Of a DNA stretch of 64,000 nucleotides, positions 29,625 through 38,522 are shown piece after piece. Origin of the DNA: Paenibacillus methanolicus (GTDB taxonomy: Bacteria; Bacillota; Bacilli; Paenibacillales; Paenibacillaceae); the NCBI RefSeq assembly GCF_008124765.1, contig NZ_VNHS01000001.1:682001-746000 (forward strand). The letters run 5' to 3'. The position numbers and the translations under genes were made by a program. The notes below the pieces were generated by a model, which was given only the letters and a program-made list of their open reading frames with translations, had not been told where the DNA came from and searched no databases. Position 1 is the first letter of the stretch; each line of letters begins with the position of its first letter.

Positions 29625-30635
29625 ATGAAGTTTGCCATTATCGGCTGCGAGCACGCCCATATCGAAATCTTCATCCAAGAGATGCTCGAGCTTGGCCATG
29701 AATTGGCGGGCATTCACGAAAGGGAGGATAACGCGCTAGCGTTGTCGCTGGCGAAGAAATACGAAACGCCGCTCGTAAGCGATCGCGATTCGCTGCTCGC
29801 GCAAGCTGACCTCATCGGCAGCTCCGCCGTTAACAACGAGAAAATCGATATGATCGAGTTGTGCGAGAGACATGGCAAGCCGATCATGATCGACAAGCCG
29901 GCCGTGACGAACCGTCGGGATCTGGAACGACTGCAGGCGGCGATGGAACGCGGGGCCATCGAGATCGGCATGCTGCTGACCGAACGGTTTCATTCGCCCG
30001 TCTACACCCTGAAGAGGCTGATCGATCGAGGAACGCTCGGCCAACTGGCGACCATCGGCATGCGCAAGCCGCATCGGCTGAATGCGTCAGCTCGGCCGCA
30101 GTGGTTTTTCTCCAAGGCGCAATGCGGGGGCATCGTCGTCGACTTGTTGATTCACGACTACGATCTGCTCCGCTGGTTGACCGGTAAGGAAGTTGTTCGT
30201 TCGCAGGGGAATATGACCAAGCGCATATTGCCCGAATATCCCGAATTTTATGATTCGGCTAGTGTTCAAGTCGTGATGCAAGGAGGCGTAACCGCTCAGT
30301 TGTACGCCGATTGGTATACGCCTTCGCAAAGCTGGACCTGGGGGGACGGAAGAATATTCGTGACCGGAACAGAAGGTTTCGCGGAATTGCGGCTCTCGGG
30401 AGACCCCTTCGCGGGGAGGGAAGCTATGGTTCTGGTCACGACGAATTCGAGAGGCCCCGAGCAAGTAGCTCTGGAGACCCCGCCGACGACGATTACGGAA
30501 GATTTCCTGCTGCGGCTCGAATCCAAACCTTCCATATTGACCGGCCGCGATATTGTATTCGCGACGAAAGCTGCTGTTGAAGCTGACGAACGAGTAGACA
30601 GGATTCGCTTAGAGGAGGATGAACATCGATGGTAA
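29625..30635 (+). CDS. Gfo/Idh/MocA-family oxidoreductase
   Basis: A 336-residue sugar oxidoreductase with the Rossmann start KFAIIGCEHAHIEIF, an IDKPAVT motif at about residue 90 and a C-terminal domain with DLLIHDYDLLRWLTG containing the catalytic-region His. The unusual GCEHAHIE in place of GxGxxG is seen in a branch of Paenibacillus Gfo/Idh proteins. AAGGAGG precedes ATG 29625. It overlaps the next gene by 7 bases and heads a five-gene run to nagA. Substrate unknown. Confidence 0.88.
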   Translation: MKFAIIGCEHAHIEIFIQEMLELGHELAGIHEREDNALALSLAKKYETPLVSDRDSLLAQADLIGSSAVNNEKIDMIELCERHGKPIMIDKPAVTNRRDLERLQAAMERGAIEIGMLLTERFHSPVYTLKRLIDRGTLGQLATIGMRKPHRLNASARPQWFFSKAQCGGIVVDLLIHDYDLLRWLTGKEVVRSQGNMTKRILPEYPEFYDSASVQVVMQGGVTAQLYADWYTPSQSWTWGDGRIFVTGTEGFAELRLSGDPFAGREAMVLVTTNSRGPEQVALETPPTTITEDFLLRLESKPSILTGRDIVFATKAAVEADERVDRIRLEEDEHRW

Positions 30636-31540
30636 ACGAACAAACGGTCAAAATCGGAATGATTGGTCTGGACACCTCTCATGTGACGGCCTTCACCGAG
30701 TTGTTGAACAATCGCGATCATCCTTATCATGTCGGCGGAGGGACGGTGGCAGTCGCCTATCCGGGCGGCTCGCCGGACTTTGAATTAAGTTATTCGCGCG
30801 TCGAAGGTTTTACGGAGAAGCTGCGGGAGGCGTATCAGGTGCAAATCGTTCATTCGCCGGAGGAGGCAGCCGCATCTTGTGACGCCATTTTTCTGGAATC
30901 GGTGGATGGGCGGGTGCATCGGGAGCTGTTCGAGCGAATCGCGCCATACCGCAAGCCGGTATTCGTGGACAAACCGTTCGCCTTGAACGCCGCCGACGCC
31001 CAAGCGATATTCGCGACCGCGGAGCAATACGGCTTTCCGGTAATGAGCTGTTCCGCGGTGCGTTATGCGGAGGCATTGACGCAGGCCATCGCCGACGAGC
31101 GCGAAGGCAGCATCATCGGCGTGGATTGTTATGGACCGATGGCGCTGCAGCCGACACAGCCTGGGCTGTTCTGGTACGGCATTCATACGGTGGATATGTT
31201 GTTCTCCGCGCTCGGATCTTCGTGCGTGGAAGTGAAGACGGCGACGACGGAGGAGCACGACGCCGTGATCGGGGTCTGGGATGATGGACGAATCGGCACG
31301 ATTCGAGGAAATCGCCGCGGCAACAACGAGTTCGGCGTGCTGCTGCACCGGGAGAAGGGCACGCAGCATGTGGATCTCGCGGCGAGCGCCAAACCTTATT
31401 ATGCAAGCTTGCTCGAGAAAATCATGGCGATGATTGGAACGGGGACGCCTGGTATACGACCGGAGGAGACCGTAGCGATTATCCGCTTCATCGAAGCGGC
31501 CAACGAAAGCAGGCAAACAGGGGAAGCTGTTAGGTTGTAA
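30629..31540 (+). CDS. Gfo/Idh/MocA-like oxidoreductase
   Basis: A 303-residue protein of the same superfamily, with an atypical N-terminus (KIGMIGLDTSHVTAFTELLN), a VDKPFAL motif at about residue 113 and FWYGIHTVDMLFSALG in the C-terminal domain. The GLDTSHV variant of the nucleotide-binding loop again departs from GxGxxG. GAGGAGG lies upstream and the start overlaps the previous gene. It may dehydrogenate the same intermediate, or form part of a keto-sugar relay with the two other oxidoreductases here. Confidence 0.85.
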   Translation: MVNEQTVKIGMIGLDTSHVTAFTELLNNRDHPYHVGGGTVAVAYPGGSPDFELSYSRVEGFTEKLREAYQVQIVHSPEEAAASCDAIFLESVDGRVHRELFERIAPYRKPVFVDKPFALNAADAQAIFATAEQYGFPVMSCSAVRYAEALTQAIADEREGSIIGVDCYGPMALQPTQPGLFWYGIHTVDMLFSALGSSCVEVKTATTEEHDAVIGVWDDGRIGTIRGNRRGNNEFGVLLHREKGTQHVDLAASAKPYYASLLEKIMAMIGTGTPGIRPEETVAIIRFIEAANESRQTGEAVRL

Positions 31541-31579
31541 CAAGGCAAAGCATACAATTCTATTCATGAGGTGACCGGG

Positions 31580-32605
31580 TTGAGTAAAATCATACATTTT
31601 GGAATTGTTGGAGCGGGCGTCATATCCGCTTCCCATGCCAAGGTAATTAGCGGCAATCCGCATGCCCGGCTGTTGGCCGTGTGCGATGTCGATCGGGAGA
31701 AAGCGGAGAAGTTGGCCCGTGCATACGGAGCGGCGCATATTTTTACGGAGTTGGCCGATATGCTGGCGCTTGAACAACTGGATGTCGTCATTATCTGTTT
31801 GCCCAGCGGAATGCATGAAGCGGCAGCCATTGCGGCAGCGAATGCGGGTAAACATATCTTATGCGAGAAGCCGATCGATATCACCTTGGAGAAAATCGAT
31901 CGTATGCTCGAAGCGGCGGACAAGAACAACGTGAAGCTTGGCTGCGTCTATCAGCGCCGCACGATGCCCGAAGCGATAGCCGCCAGGCAAGCGATTCAGG
32001 AGGGCAAGCTCGGCAAAATGGTGCTGGGCGACGCCTACCTGAAATATTACCGCAGCCCGGAATATTACAAGAGCGCGGGTTGGCGCGGAACCTGGGAGCA
32101 TGACGGCGGCGGCGCGCTTATGAATCAAGGCGTGCATGGCATCGATCTGATCCAATGGATGATGGGCGATATTGCGTCCGTATTTGCCCATTCCGCCGCT
32201 TTGGTACGCGATATCGAAGTCGAGGATACCGCGGTTGTTGCCGTCAAATACAAAAGCGGAGCTTTGGGCGTCATTCAGGGCGCGACTTCGGTATATCCCG
32301 CTCAAGACACGCGCTTCGAGCTGCATGGCGAGAAGGGCACATTCATATTCGGAGATAACGGAATCCAGCTGTGGAAGACGGCAGACGACTCCGTTGAGAT
32401 ACCTGGCGGGAGCGAGGCGGCCAGTCCCGGAGCGGACCCGAGAGATATATCGCTTGAGGGGCATGTCGTGCTGATCGACGATATGATCGACGCCGTTCTG
32501 AATGACAGGGAGCCGATGATTAACGGGGCGGAAGCGCGGAAAGCCGTAGCCGTCATTATAGCGATCTATGAATCATCCCGCACAGGCAAAGAAGTATTTC
32601 TTTAA
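31580..32605 (+). CDS. Gfo/Idh/MocA-family oxidoreductase
   Basis: A canonical 341-residue member. GxGxxx-type loop FGIVGAGVISASHAKVI, CEKPIDIT at about residue 95, and a catalytic-domain block GGGALMNQGVHGIDLIQWMMG with the conserved His. GAGGTGA (31568-31574) places the start at TTG 31580 rather than GTG 31571. It is followed by nagB- and nagA-like genes and probably cotranscribed with them, so it may act on an amino sugar or a disaccharide containing one. Confidence 0.88.
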   Translation: MSKIIHFGIVGAGVISASHAKVISGNPHARLLAVCDVDREKAEKLARAYGAAHIFTELADMLALEQLDVVIICLPSGMHEAAAIAAANAGKHILCEKPIDITLEKIDRMLEAADKNNVKLGCVYQRRTMPEAIAARQAIQEGKLGKMVLGDAYLKYYRSPEYYKSAGWRGTWEHDGGGALMNQGVHGIDLIQWMMGDIASVFAHSAALVRDIEVEDTAVVAVKYKSGALGVIQGATSVYPAQDTRFELHGEKGTFIFGDNGIQLWKTADDSVEIPGGSEAASPGADPRDISLEGHVVLIDDMIDAVLNDREPMINGAEARKAVAVIIAIYESSRTGKEVFL

Positions 32606-32636
32606 TAGGCTGTTCGATTCGGAAAGGGAGGATGGC

Positions 32637-33422
32637 ATGAATCCAAAGCCGGAGCGGCATACGTTCAAGAAAGATAGACTACACGTAAAGGTATTCCCGA
32701 ATCGCCAAGCCTTGGGCGAGGCGGCGGCAGCGGAGGTCGCGGAGCGGATGAGGAACCTGCTGCGCGATAAGGAGCGGGTACGGATGATTTTCGCCGCCGC
32801 GCCGTCGCAGAACGAATTTTTGCAGTCTCTGGTTCAAGCAAAGGACATGGATTGGTCAAGGGTTGACGCATTTCATATGGACGACTACATCGGATTGCCC
32901 GAATATGCGCCGCAGCGGTTCAGCCGATTTCTTCAGGAACGGTTGTTCGATAAGGTAAAGCCCGGCGGAGTCCATCTTATTGACAGCAGTAACGGGATTG
33001 GGGACGAATGCGCGCGTTACGGCAGGCTGCTGGCCGCGGCTCCGATCGATATCGTGTGCCTGGGAATCGGGGAGAACGGACATCTTGCATTCAACGATCC
33101 TCCGGTGGCAGACTTCCAAGATGCGGACATTATGAAAGCCGTGCGGTTGGATGAAGCATGTCGCCGGCAACAAGTCCATGACGGATGTTTCGCAGACATC
33201 GACTTCGTTCCGACTCATGCGCTGACGTTAACGATCCCGACGTTAATGTCAGGCAGGCACTTGTACGGCATGGTCCCCGGTCCTACCAAGCGAAAGGCGG
33301 TCACAGCAACGCTTGGCGGAGCGATTACAACGGATTGCCCGTCATCCATCTTGCGAATACATCCAGACTGCGCGTTGTATGTGGATACGGAATCCTACGG
33401 GGAGGATGATCATAACGTATGA
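32637..33422 (+). CDS. nagB: Glucosamine-6-phosphate deaminase-like protein (NagB family)
   Basis: A 261-residue protein of the NagB/6-phosphogluconolactonase superfamily. The substrate loop AFHMDDYIGL has the Asp of the FNMDEY motif, and GIGENGHLAFNDP matches the GIGxNGHIAFNEP active-site block with its His, although the final Glu is Asp. It is expected to convert glucosamine 6-phosphate to fructose 6-phosphate and ammonia, the step after NagA. GGGAGG before ATG 32637 decides the start over the open frame from 32568. The next gene overlaps by 4 bases. Because of the motif changes a related aldose-ketose deaminase role is possible. Confidence 0.82.
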   Translation: MNPKPERHTFKKDRLHVKVFPNRQALGEAAAAEVAERMRNLLRDKERVRMIFAAAPSQNEFLQSLVQAKDMDWSRVDAFHMDDYIGLPEYAPQRFSRFLQERLFDKVKPGGVHLIDSSNGIGDECARYGRLLAAAPIDIVCLGIGENGHLAFNDPPVADFQDADIMKAVRLDEACRRQQVHDGCFADIDFVPTHALTLTIPTLMSGRHLYGMVPGPTKRKAVTATLGGAITTDCPSSILRIHPDCALYVDTESYGEDDHNV

Positions 33423-34609
33423 GTCATGCGAGAGCGAGCATTGCCGGGCTGCATTATAAAACCGGCAAGCCCATTCAAATCGATATGATGAACGGGATTA
33501 TCAAACGCGTAGAACTTTTGACTGATCGGGCGATGGGAGGGGGTACGGATCATCTGCCCTGGATCGGCCCGGGATGGGTTGATTTGCAAGTCAATGGATT
33601 CTCGGGCATCGATCTTAACGCCCCTTCCCTTACGACGGAGCATGTGCATGAGCTAACAAGGAAGCTCTGGGCGGAAGGGACGACCACATTCTACCCGACC
33701 GTCATTACCAATTCGGACGAAAATATCGAGGCCCTCGTTCGGACGATCGCGCAAGCGTGCGCCATGGAAGAGATGACAGCGGCCAGTATCGCCGGCATTC
33801 ATCTGGAGGGTCCGTTCCTATCGCCGGAAGACGGACCGCGCGGGGCTCACGGCCGTGCTTTTGTTAAGCCGCCTGATTGGGAGCTATTCGAACGTTGGCA
33901 GTATGCTGCGGAAGGACGCATTCGACTGATTACGTTATCACCGGAATGGGAGGGAGCGCGCGCGTTTATTGACCAATGCGTCCGGAACGGCGTCTCGGTG
34001 TCGATCGGACATACGTCCGCCACTCCCGAACAGATCCGTGCAGCCGTGCAATCCGGCGCATCCTTGAGCACGCATCTGGGCAATGGCGCGCATCTCAAGC
34101 TGCCAAGGCATCCTAACTATATTTGGGAACAGCTGGCGCAGGACGGCTTGTCGACTTGCATCATCGCAGACGGTTTCCATTTGCCGGATTCCGTCATGAA
34201 AGTCATGATGAAAGTAAAGGCGGATCGGTTATATCTGGTAAGCGATGCGGTATATTTGTGCGGGATGGAACCAGGGGTCTACGATACTCATATCGGCGGG
34301 CAGGTTGTGTTGACGGCGGAAGGGAGATTGCATCTGGCGAATGAACCAGGATTGCTTGCAGGATCCGCACAGATGTTGAAAGCGGGGATCGAACATCTCG
34401 TGGAATCCGGACTGAGCGATTCGGCAACGGCTTGGGATATGGCTTCAGTCCAGCCCGCTGCGTATATGGGACTGACAGCGGGAGAAGGCTTGGCGCCGGG
34501 AGCTCCCGCCGACTTGATCTCGTTTTCTTGGAAGCGAGACAGCCGGCTCGAGTTGCATAACGTCTACAAATACGGTCATCTCTCCATTCGGCTGACCGAA
34601 CCAACCTGA
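33419..34609 (+). CDS. nagA: N-acetylglucosamine-6-phosphate deacetylase
   Basis: A 396-residue amidohydrolase of the NagA family. Motifs in order: GPGWVDLQVNGFSGIDLN, HLEGPFLSPEDGPRGAH (metal-binding Glu), SIGHTSATPEQI (His), STHLGNGAHLKL (His), IADGFHLP and LVSDA (catalytic Asp). It removes acetate from GlcNAc 6-phosphate to feed NagB. It is translationally coupled to nagB through ATGA. No PTS gene or GlcNAc kinase is present here, so the 6-phosphate must come from elsewhere or from an unusual substrate. Confidence 0.9.
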   Translation: MSHARASIAGLHYKTGKPIQIDMMNGIIKRVELLTDRAMGGGTDHLPWIGPGWVDLQVNGFSGIDLNAPSLTTEHVHELTRKLWAEGTTTFYPTVITNSDENIEALVRTIAQACAMEEMTAASIAGIHLEGPFLSPEDGPRGAHGRAFVKPPDWELFERWQYAAEGRIRLITLSPEWEGARAFIDQCVRNGVSVSIGHTSATPEQIRAAVQSGASLSTHLGNGAHLKLPRHPNYIWEQLAQDGLSTCIIADGFHLPDSVMKVMMKVKADRLYLVSDAVYLCGMEPGVYDTHIGGQVVLTAEGRLHLANEPGLLAGSAQMLKAGIEHLVESGLSDSATAWDMASVQPAAYMGLTAGEGLAPGAPADLISFSWKRDSRLELHNVYKYGHLSIRLTEPT

Positions 34610-34723
34610 AGCAGACGGCTACCGTCCTGGAGCCGAGCACGTACGCTTTGTCCCCTACATCAAGAAGGCGCAGCGTCCTCACATTTGCAGGATTTCCGAT
34701 TACGTTGCGTAAGAGACAAAGAA

Positions 34724-34765
34724 AGACGCCCCGGATTCACATATGAAGTGAAAAGGGGGCGTCAT
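34724..34765 (-). terminator. Terminator between nagA and the convergent repeat protein
   Basis: GACGCCCC (34725-34732) pairs with the GGGGCGTC arm ending at 34763. On the minus strand the stem is followed by TTTCTTTG, serving the 34809 gene; it may also stop transcription from nagA. Confidence 0.6.
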
Positions 34766-34808
34766 GGCATTACTTAGGGCTTAGGTGTAGGAGGAAATGG
34801 TTCACTTT

Positions 34809-35375
34809 CTATAATTTCCAAATGGTGTATGTTGTTCCATTAGCAGAGGTAGATTGACCATATACGGTCCAGCTGGAAGGAACGTTCCACAGGTCAACAA
34901 CGTAAGCCCTCGTTCCAGAAGTTGCACCGTTCAAATTGATAAGTGTAAAGTAGGTTGTTCCACTCACATTGGTATATTTGTCTTTAATGGCCCATCCGGA
35001 AGGAACGTTCCATGTATTAATGACCATATTGGTTGCTCCATAAGCTGCACCACCGTTCAGATAGATAAGACTGATGGTGGTGGTGCCAGTCGCCGAGGTA
35101 TATCGATCAGTAATGGCCCACCCGGGGGGAACGTTCCGCGTGGAACTAACTGTATTGCGCGCTCCATAAGATGCACCGTTCAAATCGACAATAATGAAAA
35201 AGGTTTTTCCACTAGAGGTATATTGTTCTTTAATGCCCCATCCGTAAGGAAGAGGATCATAGGCATTAACCGTTCTTGTGTCGCCGTACGCAGCGTGGGC
35301 TGTGTAGGAGGCAGTGTTGGAAAAATTCAGCAGGAGCAGAGAAAAAATAAATAGAGTCATCATCTTTTTTACCAT
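34809..35375 (-). CDS. Secreted four-repeat protein of unknown function
   Basis: A 188-residue exported protein. The signal peptide (KKMMTLFIFSLLLLNF) ends around AHAAYGDTR. The mature part is four tandem units of about 41 residues with the pattern GWAI-D-YTS-GTT---LI-LNGA-YGA and NVPxGW; the last unit is truncated. This is probably a small all-beta secreted or surface protein. AGGAGGAAC places the start at ATG 35375 although the frame is open from 35447. Family not recognised. It is convergent with nagA and shares the strand of the peptide/exporter locus, but nearly 140 bases separate it from the exporter stop. Confidence 0.75.
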   Translation of the reverse strand: MVKKMMTLFIFSLLLLNFSNTASYTAHAAYGDTRTVNAYDPLPYGWGIKEQYTSSGKTFFIIVDLNGASYGARNTVSSTRNVPPGWAITDRYTSATGTTTISLIYLNGGAAYGATNMVINTWNVPSGWAIKDKYTNVSGTTYFTLINLNGATSGTRAYVVDLWNVPSSWTVYGQSTSANGTTYTIWKL

Positions 35376-35427
35376 AAAATTATAGTTCCTCCTAATATGT
35401 TCGTTTTTGTTGCACGTACAGAAGAAC

Positions 35428-35456
35428 CTGTCGGATGACAAGAACATGGTTGGGGC
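35428..35456. repeat. Copy of the CCTGTCGGRTGACAAG repeat
   Basis: CCTGTCGGATGACAAGAACAT (first 20 or so bases) recurs at 40097-40117 with two differences and shares GACAAGAAC with copies at 40159-40177 and 43420-43438. Possibly the end of an insertion sequence or MITE. Confidence 0.5.
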
Positions 35457-35508
35457 ATCGTCTTCAGAGAAATCATGTCAGGTTTCGCGGATGTCGTCTG
35501 CTTCGAGC

Positions 35509-37344
35509 CTACGCATGGTTGGCGCTCAGGCTATAACCGGACTTGGCTGGACCGTTCTCCGTGCTTTCGTACCATTTCGATTGAATCTGATACATGCGCG
35601 CGTACTCGCCCCCAAGCTTCAGCAGCTCCTCGTGGGTTCCTTGCTCGATAAGCCGCCCTTTCTTCATGACCAATATGCGGTCGACGGCTTTGCAGACCCC
35701 GAGCCGATGCGAGATCAGCAGCGTTGTTTTGCCTTCGGCCATGTGAAGGAAATTCTCGTACACGGCAGCTTCGGTTATGGGGTCCATCGAAGCAGTCGGT
35801 TCATCCAGTACGACGACCTCTGCGCGGCGGAAATAGGCCCGGCTGATGGCGATTTTCTGCCATTGACCCAGGGACAGCTCTCGCCCGCCGTCGAACATGG
35901 GACCAAGCAAGGAGTCGAAGCCGTCCGCGAGTCCCTCGATAAACTCGCTTGCTCCCGTTTTCGCCGCGGCTTCCTCCAGCCGGTCGTCATCGGCTAGTCG
36001 GTCGACGGAACCGAAGCCGATGTTCTCGCGGACCGTGAGTTGATAGCGGACGAAATCTTGGAACACGGCCGTTATTTTCTTCCTCAGTTCGTTCGGGTCG
36101 ATCGATCCGATATCGATTCCGCCGAATCGAATGGCGCCTTGCGATAGCGGATAAAGACCGAGCAGGCATTTGGCCAGCGTCGATTTGCCGGCGCCGTTAT
36201 CCCCGACGACGGCAATCTTCTCTCCGGCGCGTATGCGGAAGCTGACGCTGCTCAAGGCGGGATTCGATTGGCCAGGGTAATTGAAGACCAGGTCTTCGGC
36301 ATCGATGATTCCCTCGATTCGGTCGCCCGATGGCAGAGAGGCCTGTAAAGGGCACTCTTCCCCAGGCAGTTCGAGAAACGCGAACAGCTCGCGGGCGAAA
36401 AGGATATTCTGGTACATGAGCGCCAAGCTGGAGGAAATGGCCATGAGCTGGTTCTTAGCCGATGTGAACGCCTCAGTCAACGCGACGTACTGACCGAGCG
36501 TCAGCCGTCCTTTCGTGCCGAGCCAAGCTAGGCCCAGCATGAGCGCTCCTCCCACGAGACTGTTGAGCGAGTCTACGCCCCAGTTTAGCGCGATTCCTCT
36601 ACGCTCCAAGCCAACTTGCTGCTTCGCATTTTGCCAGAACAAGCCCCGCCACCGTTCGATGAAGTAGGCGGAGAGCCCGAACAGCCGTACTTCCTTTGCA
36701 GCCTCGCGCCCGACCAGCAGCGTAAATACATATTGCGCTTTTCGGGCAACCGGCGTCTGCATGATCATCTGGATGAAGCGCTTTTGCCCCAGCTGCATGT
36801 TTACGATGAACGACGGGGCCGCAAAGATCAGGAGCCCTGCAGCGAGCATCCAATGAAAGCCGGCGATGACGACGAAGTAACCGGCGACGGTAAGCAGGCT
36901 TTGCGCGATCGAGAAGGATGCATCGATGAGAAGGAGGCTGTTCTGACTGGCCGTCGCGCGGTGGAAGGAATCGTAATAATCCGGACGGTCGAAATAGACG
37001 AGCGGAAGCCTCGAGGACTGCTGCGCCATCCGGTCCTCGATATGGAATTTGGCTTTCATCTTGAGCGAGGTCATGATGATGCCGTCGAGCGACTGGATGC
37101 CTGCGGCTGCAATCGATAACCCGACCTGAAGCAGGATGATCCGACCTGCCTCGCTGAGGGGTTGTCCTGTCGTAATGACCTGCGATACGGAATTGACCAG
37201 CAGACTAATCAGATAGAGATGGGCGATGGACTGAAAGGCGAGCAGAAGACGGCAAGCGATCGTGCCCAATAAACCGAAGGGGGACACGGTCCAGAGTAGG
37301 CGGTACATCTTGATCAGTGTTGACAGCAGGTCCGTTGTCCGCAT
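35509..37344 (-). CDS. ABC exporter (fused transmembrane and ATPase domains)
   Basis: A 611-residue half-transporter. Six helices (about residues 15-310) with the YFDRPDYYDSFHRA intracellular loop precede a nucleotide-binding domain: Walker A GDNGAGKST, signature LSLGQ (LSGGQ variant), Walker B VVVLDEPTASMD and the H-loop His in LLISHR. There is no N-terminal C39 peptidase domain. AGAAGGA before ATG 37344 favours this start; ATG 37362 overlaps the upstream stop codon (TGATG). It is last in the minus-strand run peptide 1, peptide 2, MauE-like, thioredoxin-like, ABC, so it is the likely exporter of the cysteine-rich peptides. Confidence 0.9.
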   Translation of the reverse strand: MRTTDLLSTLIKMYRLLWTVSPFGLLGTIACRLLLAFQSIAHLYLISLLVNSVSQVITTGQPLSEAGRIILLQVGLSIAAAGIQSLDGIIMTSLKMKAKFHIEDRMAQQSSRLPLVYFDRPDYYDSFHRATASQNSLLLIDASFSIAQSLLTVAGYFVVIAGFHWMLAAGLLIFAAPSFIVNMQLGQKRFIQMIMQTPVARKAQYVFTLLVGREAAKEVRLFGLSAYFIERWRGLFWQNAKQQVGLERRGIALNWGVDSLNSLVGGALMLGLAWLGTKGRLTLGQYVALTEAFTSAKNQLMAISSSLALMYQNILFARELFAFLELPGEECPLQASLPSGDRIEGIIDAEDLVFNYPGQSNPALSSVSFRIRAGEKIAVVGDNGAGKSTLAKCLLGLYPLSQGAIRFGGIDIGSIDPNELRKKITAVFQDFVRYQLTVRENIGFGSVDRLADDDRLEEAAAKTGASEFIEGLADGFDSLLGPMFDGGRELSLGQWQKIAISRAYFRRAEVVVLDEPTASMDPITEAAVYENFLHMAEGKTTLLISHRLGVCKAVDRILVMKKGRLIEQGTHEELLKLGGEYARMYQIQSKWYESTENGPAKSGYSLSANHA

Positions 37345-37361
37345 ATGCGAGTCCTTCTGCA

Positions 37362-37913
37362 TCAGCCGGCGAGCTTCATCCCTGCACGGCGTCCCGTGCT
37401 GACAAGCAAATCAATATCCGTAGTCGTATTAATAACCCCCTTGGCTAACACTTTGCCATCCGCAGACAAATAGTAGGCGAATGGGAACCCTTCCAGCTTC
37501 ACTTCCTCTTTAATGGATGGCGTTAACGCATAGACGGGTGCGCTCAGACCCGTTTCATTGATTTTCTCGATAATGCTGTCGACCTCGCCGTCTCTGCCTT
37601 CCATGATCACCTGCGGCTTCACGTTATATTTCTGCTCGGCGTACGGAAACAGCGGATAGACGGTACTGCAGATCGGGCAGCCGCTTGACGAGAAGAGCAG
37701 CAGCGTTCCTTGCCGATCTGGGTACGACACGCTGAATGGGATTTGCTTGACGACCGATTGCATGTTGAATCTCGGAAAGGGCGATCCGACCGGCAGACCT
37801 GTCTGATTCGCTCCGAGCACCTTAGTCGGCTTCTTCGCGATGGCGATGGCGAATATCGTGAGCGATAAGACCAGCAGCCACAACACAATATAGGAAATCG
37901 AGATCATATCCAT
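37362..37913 (-). CDS. Membrane-anchored thioredoxin-like protein (CPIC)
   Basis: A 183-residue protein. One N-terminal transmembrane helix (about residues 8-28, VLWLLVLSLTIFAIAIA) is followed by a TlpA/MauD-like thioredoxin fold facing outward: LLLFSSSGCPICSTVYP carries the redox CxxC (CPIC) and GFPFAYYL the cis-Pro loop. It should form or shuffle disulfides outside the membrane. A longer open frame extends to 38147, but it runs out of phase through the MauE gene; ATG 37913 lies 5 bases after the MauE stop. With the MauE-like gene it makes a redox pair for the cysteine-rich peptides. Confidence 0.85.
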   Translation of the reverse strand: MDMISISYIVLWLLVLSLTIFAIAIAKKPTKVLGANQTGLPVGSPFPRFNMQSVVKQIPFSVSYPDRQGTLLLFSSSGCPICSTVYPLFPYAEQKYNVKPQVIMEGRDGEVDSIIEKINETGLSAPVYALTPSIKEEVKLEGFPFAYYLSADGKVLAKGVINTTTDIDLLVSTGRRAGMKLAG

Positions 37914-37918
37914 ATGTT

Positions 37919-38446
37919 CTACCTGCCTTTCGCAATGCGATATCGATACCGGAATGCCGCGGCGATCGCATAAATCATGACGATGCCGAAGGAGCAGAAG
38001 ACGGTCGCGATGACGTCCATGGCTGCCATCCGATACAGTCCGGTGGCTTCGCCCTGCAAGAGCAGCGGAATCATGCAAGCCACCAGAACGATCGACCGGA
38101 TCAACGTCGCCGTTCCGAGCGGCTCTTCCACCAGATCGCCGAAGCACTGGCAGTCCACCTGCTTATCCTTGGCCCGCATTGCCCGAATCGAGATGATGAT
38201 GAAGCCTGCCAGCATGCACAATAGAATCGCCTCGCCTGCCAGCCTTAGCGGCTCTACCAGCAGAAGGGCGGCTGACGCGATTTCGACGAAGGGAAATGCG
38301 CGAGAACCGAGTTTGGCGTAGGAATCTTTCAAGCCGATCGCGAGCAGCGTTTCGTAGAAAGAAAAACGGGATGCCAGCTTGGCGATTCCCGAAAACGCGA
38401 ATACCGTCGCCAAGAACACTTGTAGAAGGATATAGAGCTCGTTCAT
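37919..38446 (-). CDS. MauE/DoxX-family redox-associated membrane protein
   Basis: A 175-residue protein with four predicted transmembrane helices, the GIAKLASRFSFYETL loop after helix 1 and the DCQCFGD CxC motif before helix 3, both typical of MauE/DoxX-like proteins that feed electrons to or from a MauD/TlpA-like thioredoxin. GAGGTGAC precedes the ATG at 38446. It comes directly before the thioredoxin-like gene and after the peptide genes and a hairpin (38488-38509). Confidence 0.85.
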   Translation of the reverse strand: MNELYILLQVFLATVFAFSGIAKLASRFSFYETLLAIGLKDSYAKLGSRAFPFVEIASAALLLVEPLRLAGEAILLCMLAGFIIISIRAMRAKDKQVDCQCFGDLVEEPLGTATLIRSIVLVACMIPLLLQGEATGLYRMAAMDVIATVFCSFGIVMIYAIAAAFRYRYRIAKGR

Positions 38447-38487
38447 ACTGTCACCTCAATGGCTTGTAGTGGTCATGAACAAAAGAG

Positions 38488-38509
38488 AGGGACGCTGAAT
38501 CGCGTCCCT
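38488..38509 (-). terminator. Hairpin between the peptide genes and the MauE gene
   Basis: AGGGACGC (38488-38495) pairs perfectly with GCGTCCCT (38502-38509) around a six-base loop. On the minus strand CTCTTTTG follows. It lies 14 bases after peptide 2 (stop at 38523) and would partly terminate, giving more peptide than processing protein, as in many bacteriocin operons. Confidence 0.7.
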
Positions 38510-38522
38510 TTCCTTGCATTTT

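Noticed and set aside
30785..31855. 356-codon open frame on the minus strand
   Set aside because: Spans two Gfo/Idh/MocA genes in antisense; no ribosome binding site or family similarity.
37914..38147. Long 5' extension of the thioredoxin-like frame (to 38147)
   Set aside because: It runs out of phase through the MauE gene and has a low-complexity Arg-rich translation; ATG 37913 with its own start context is preferred.
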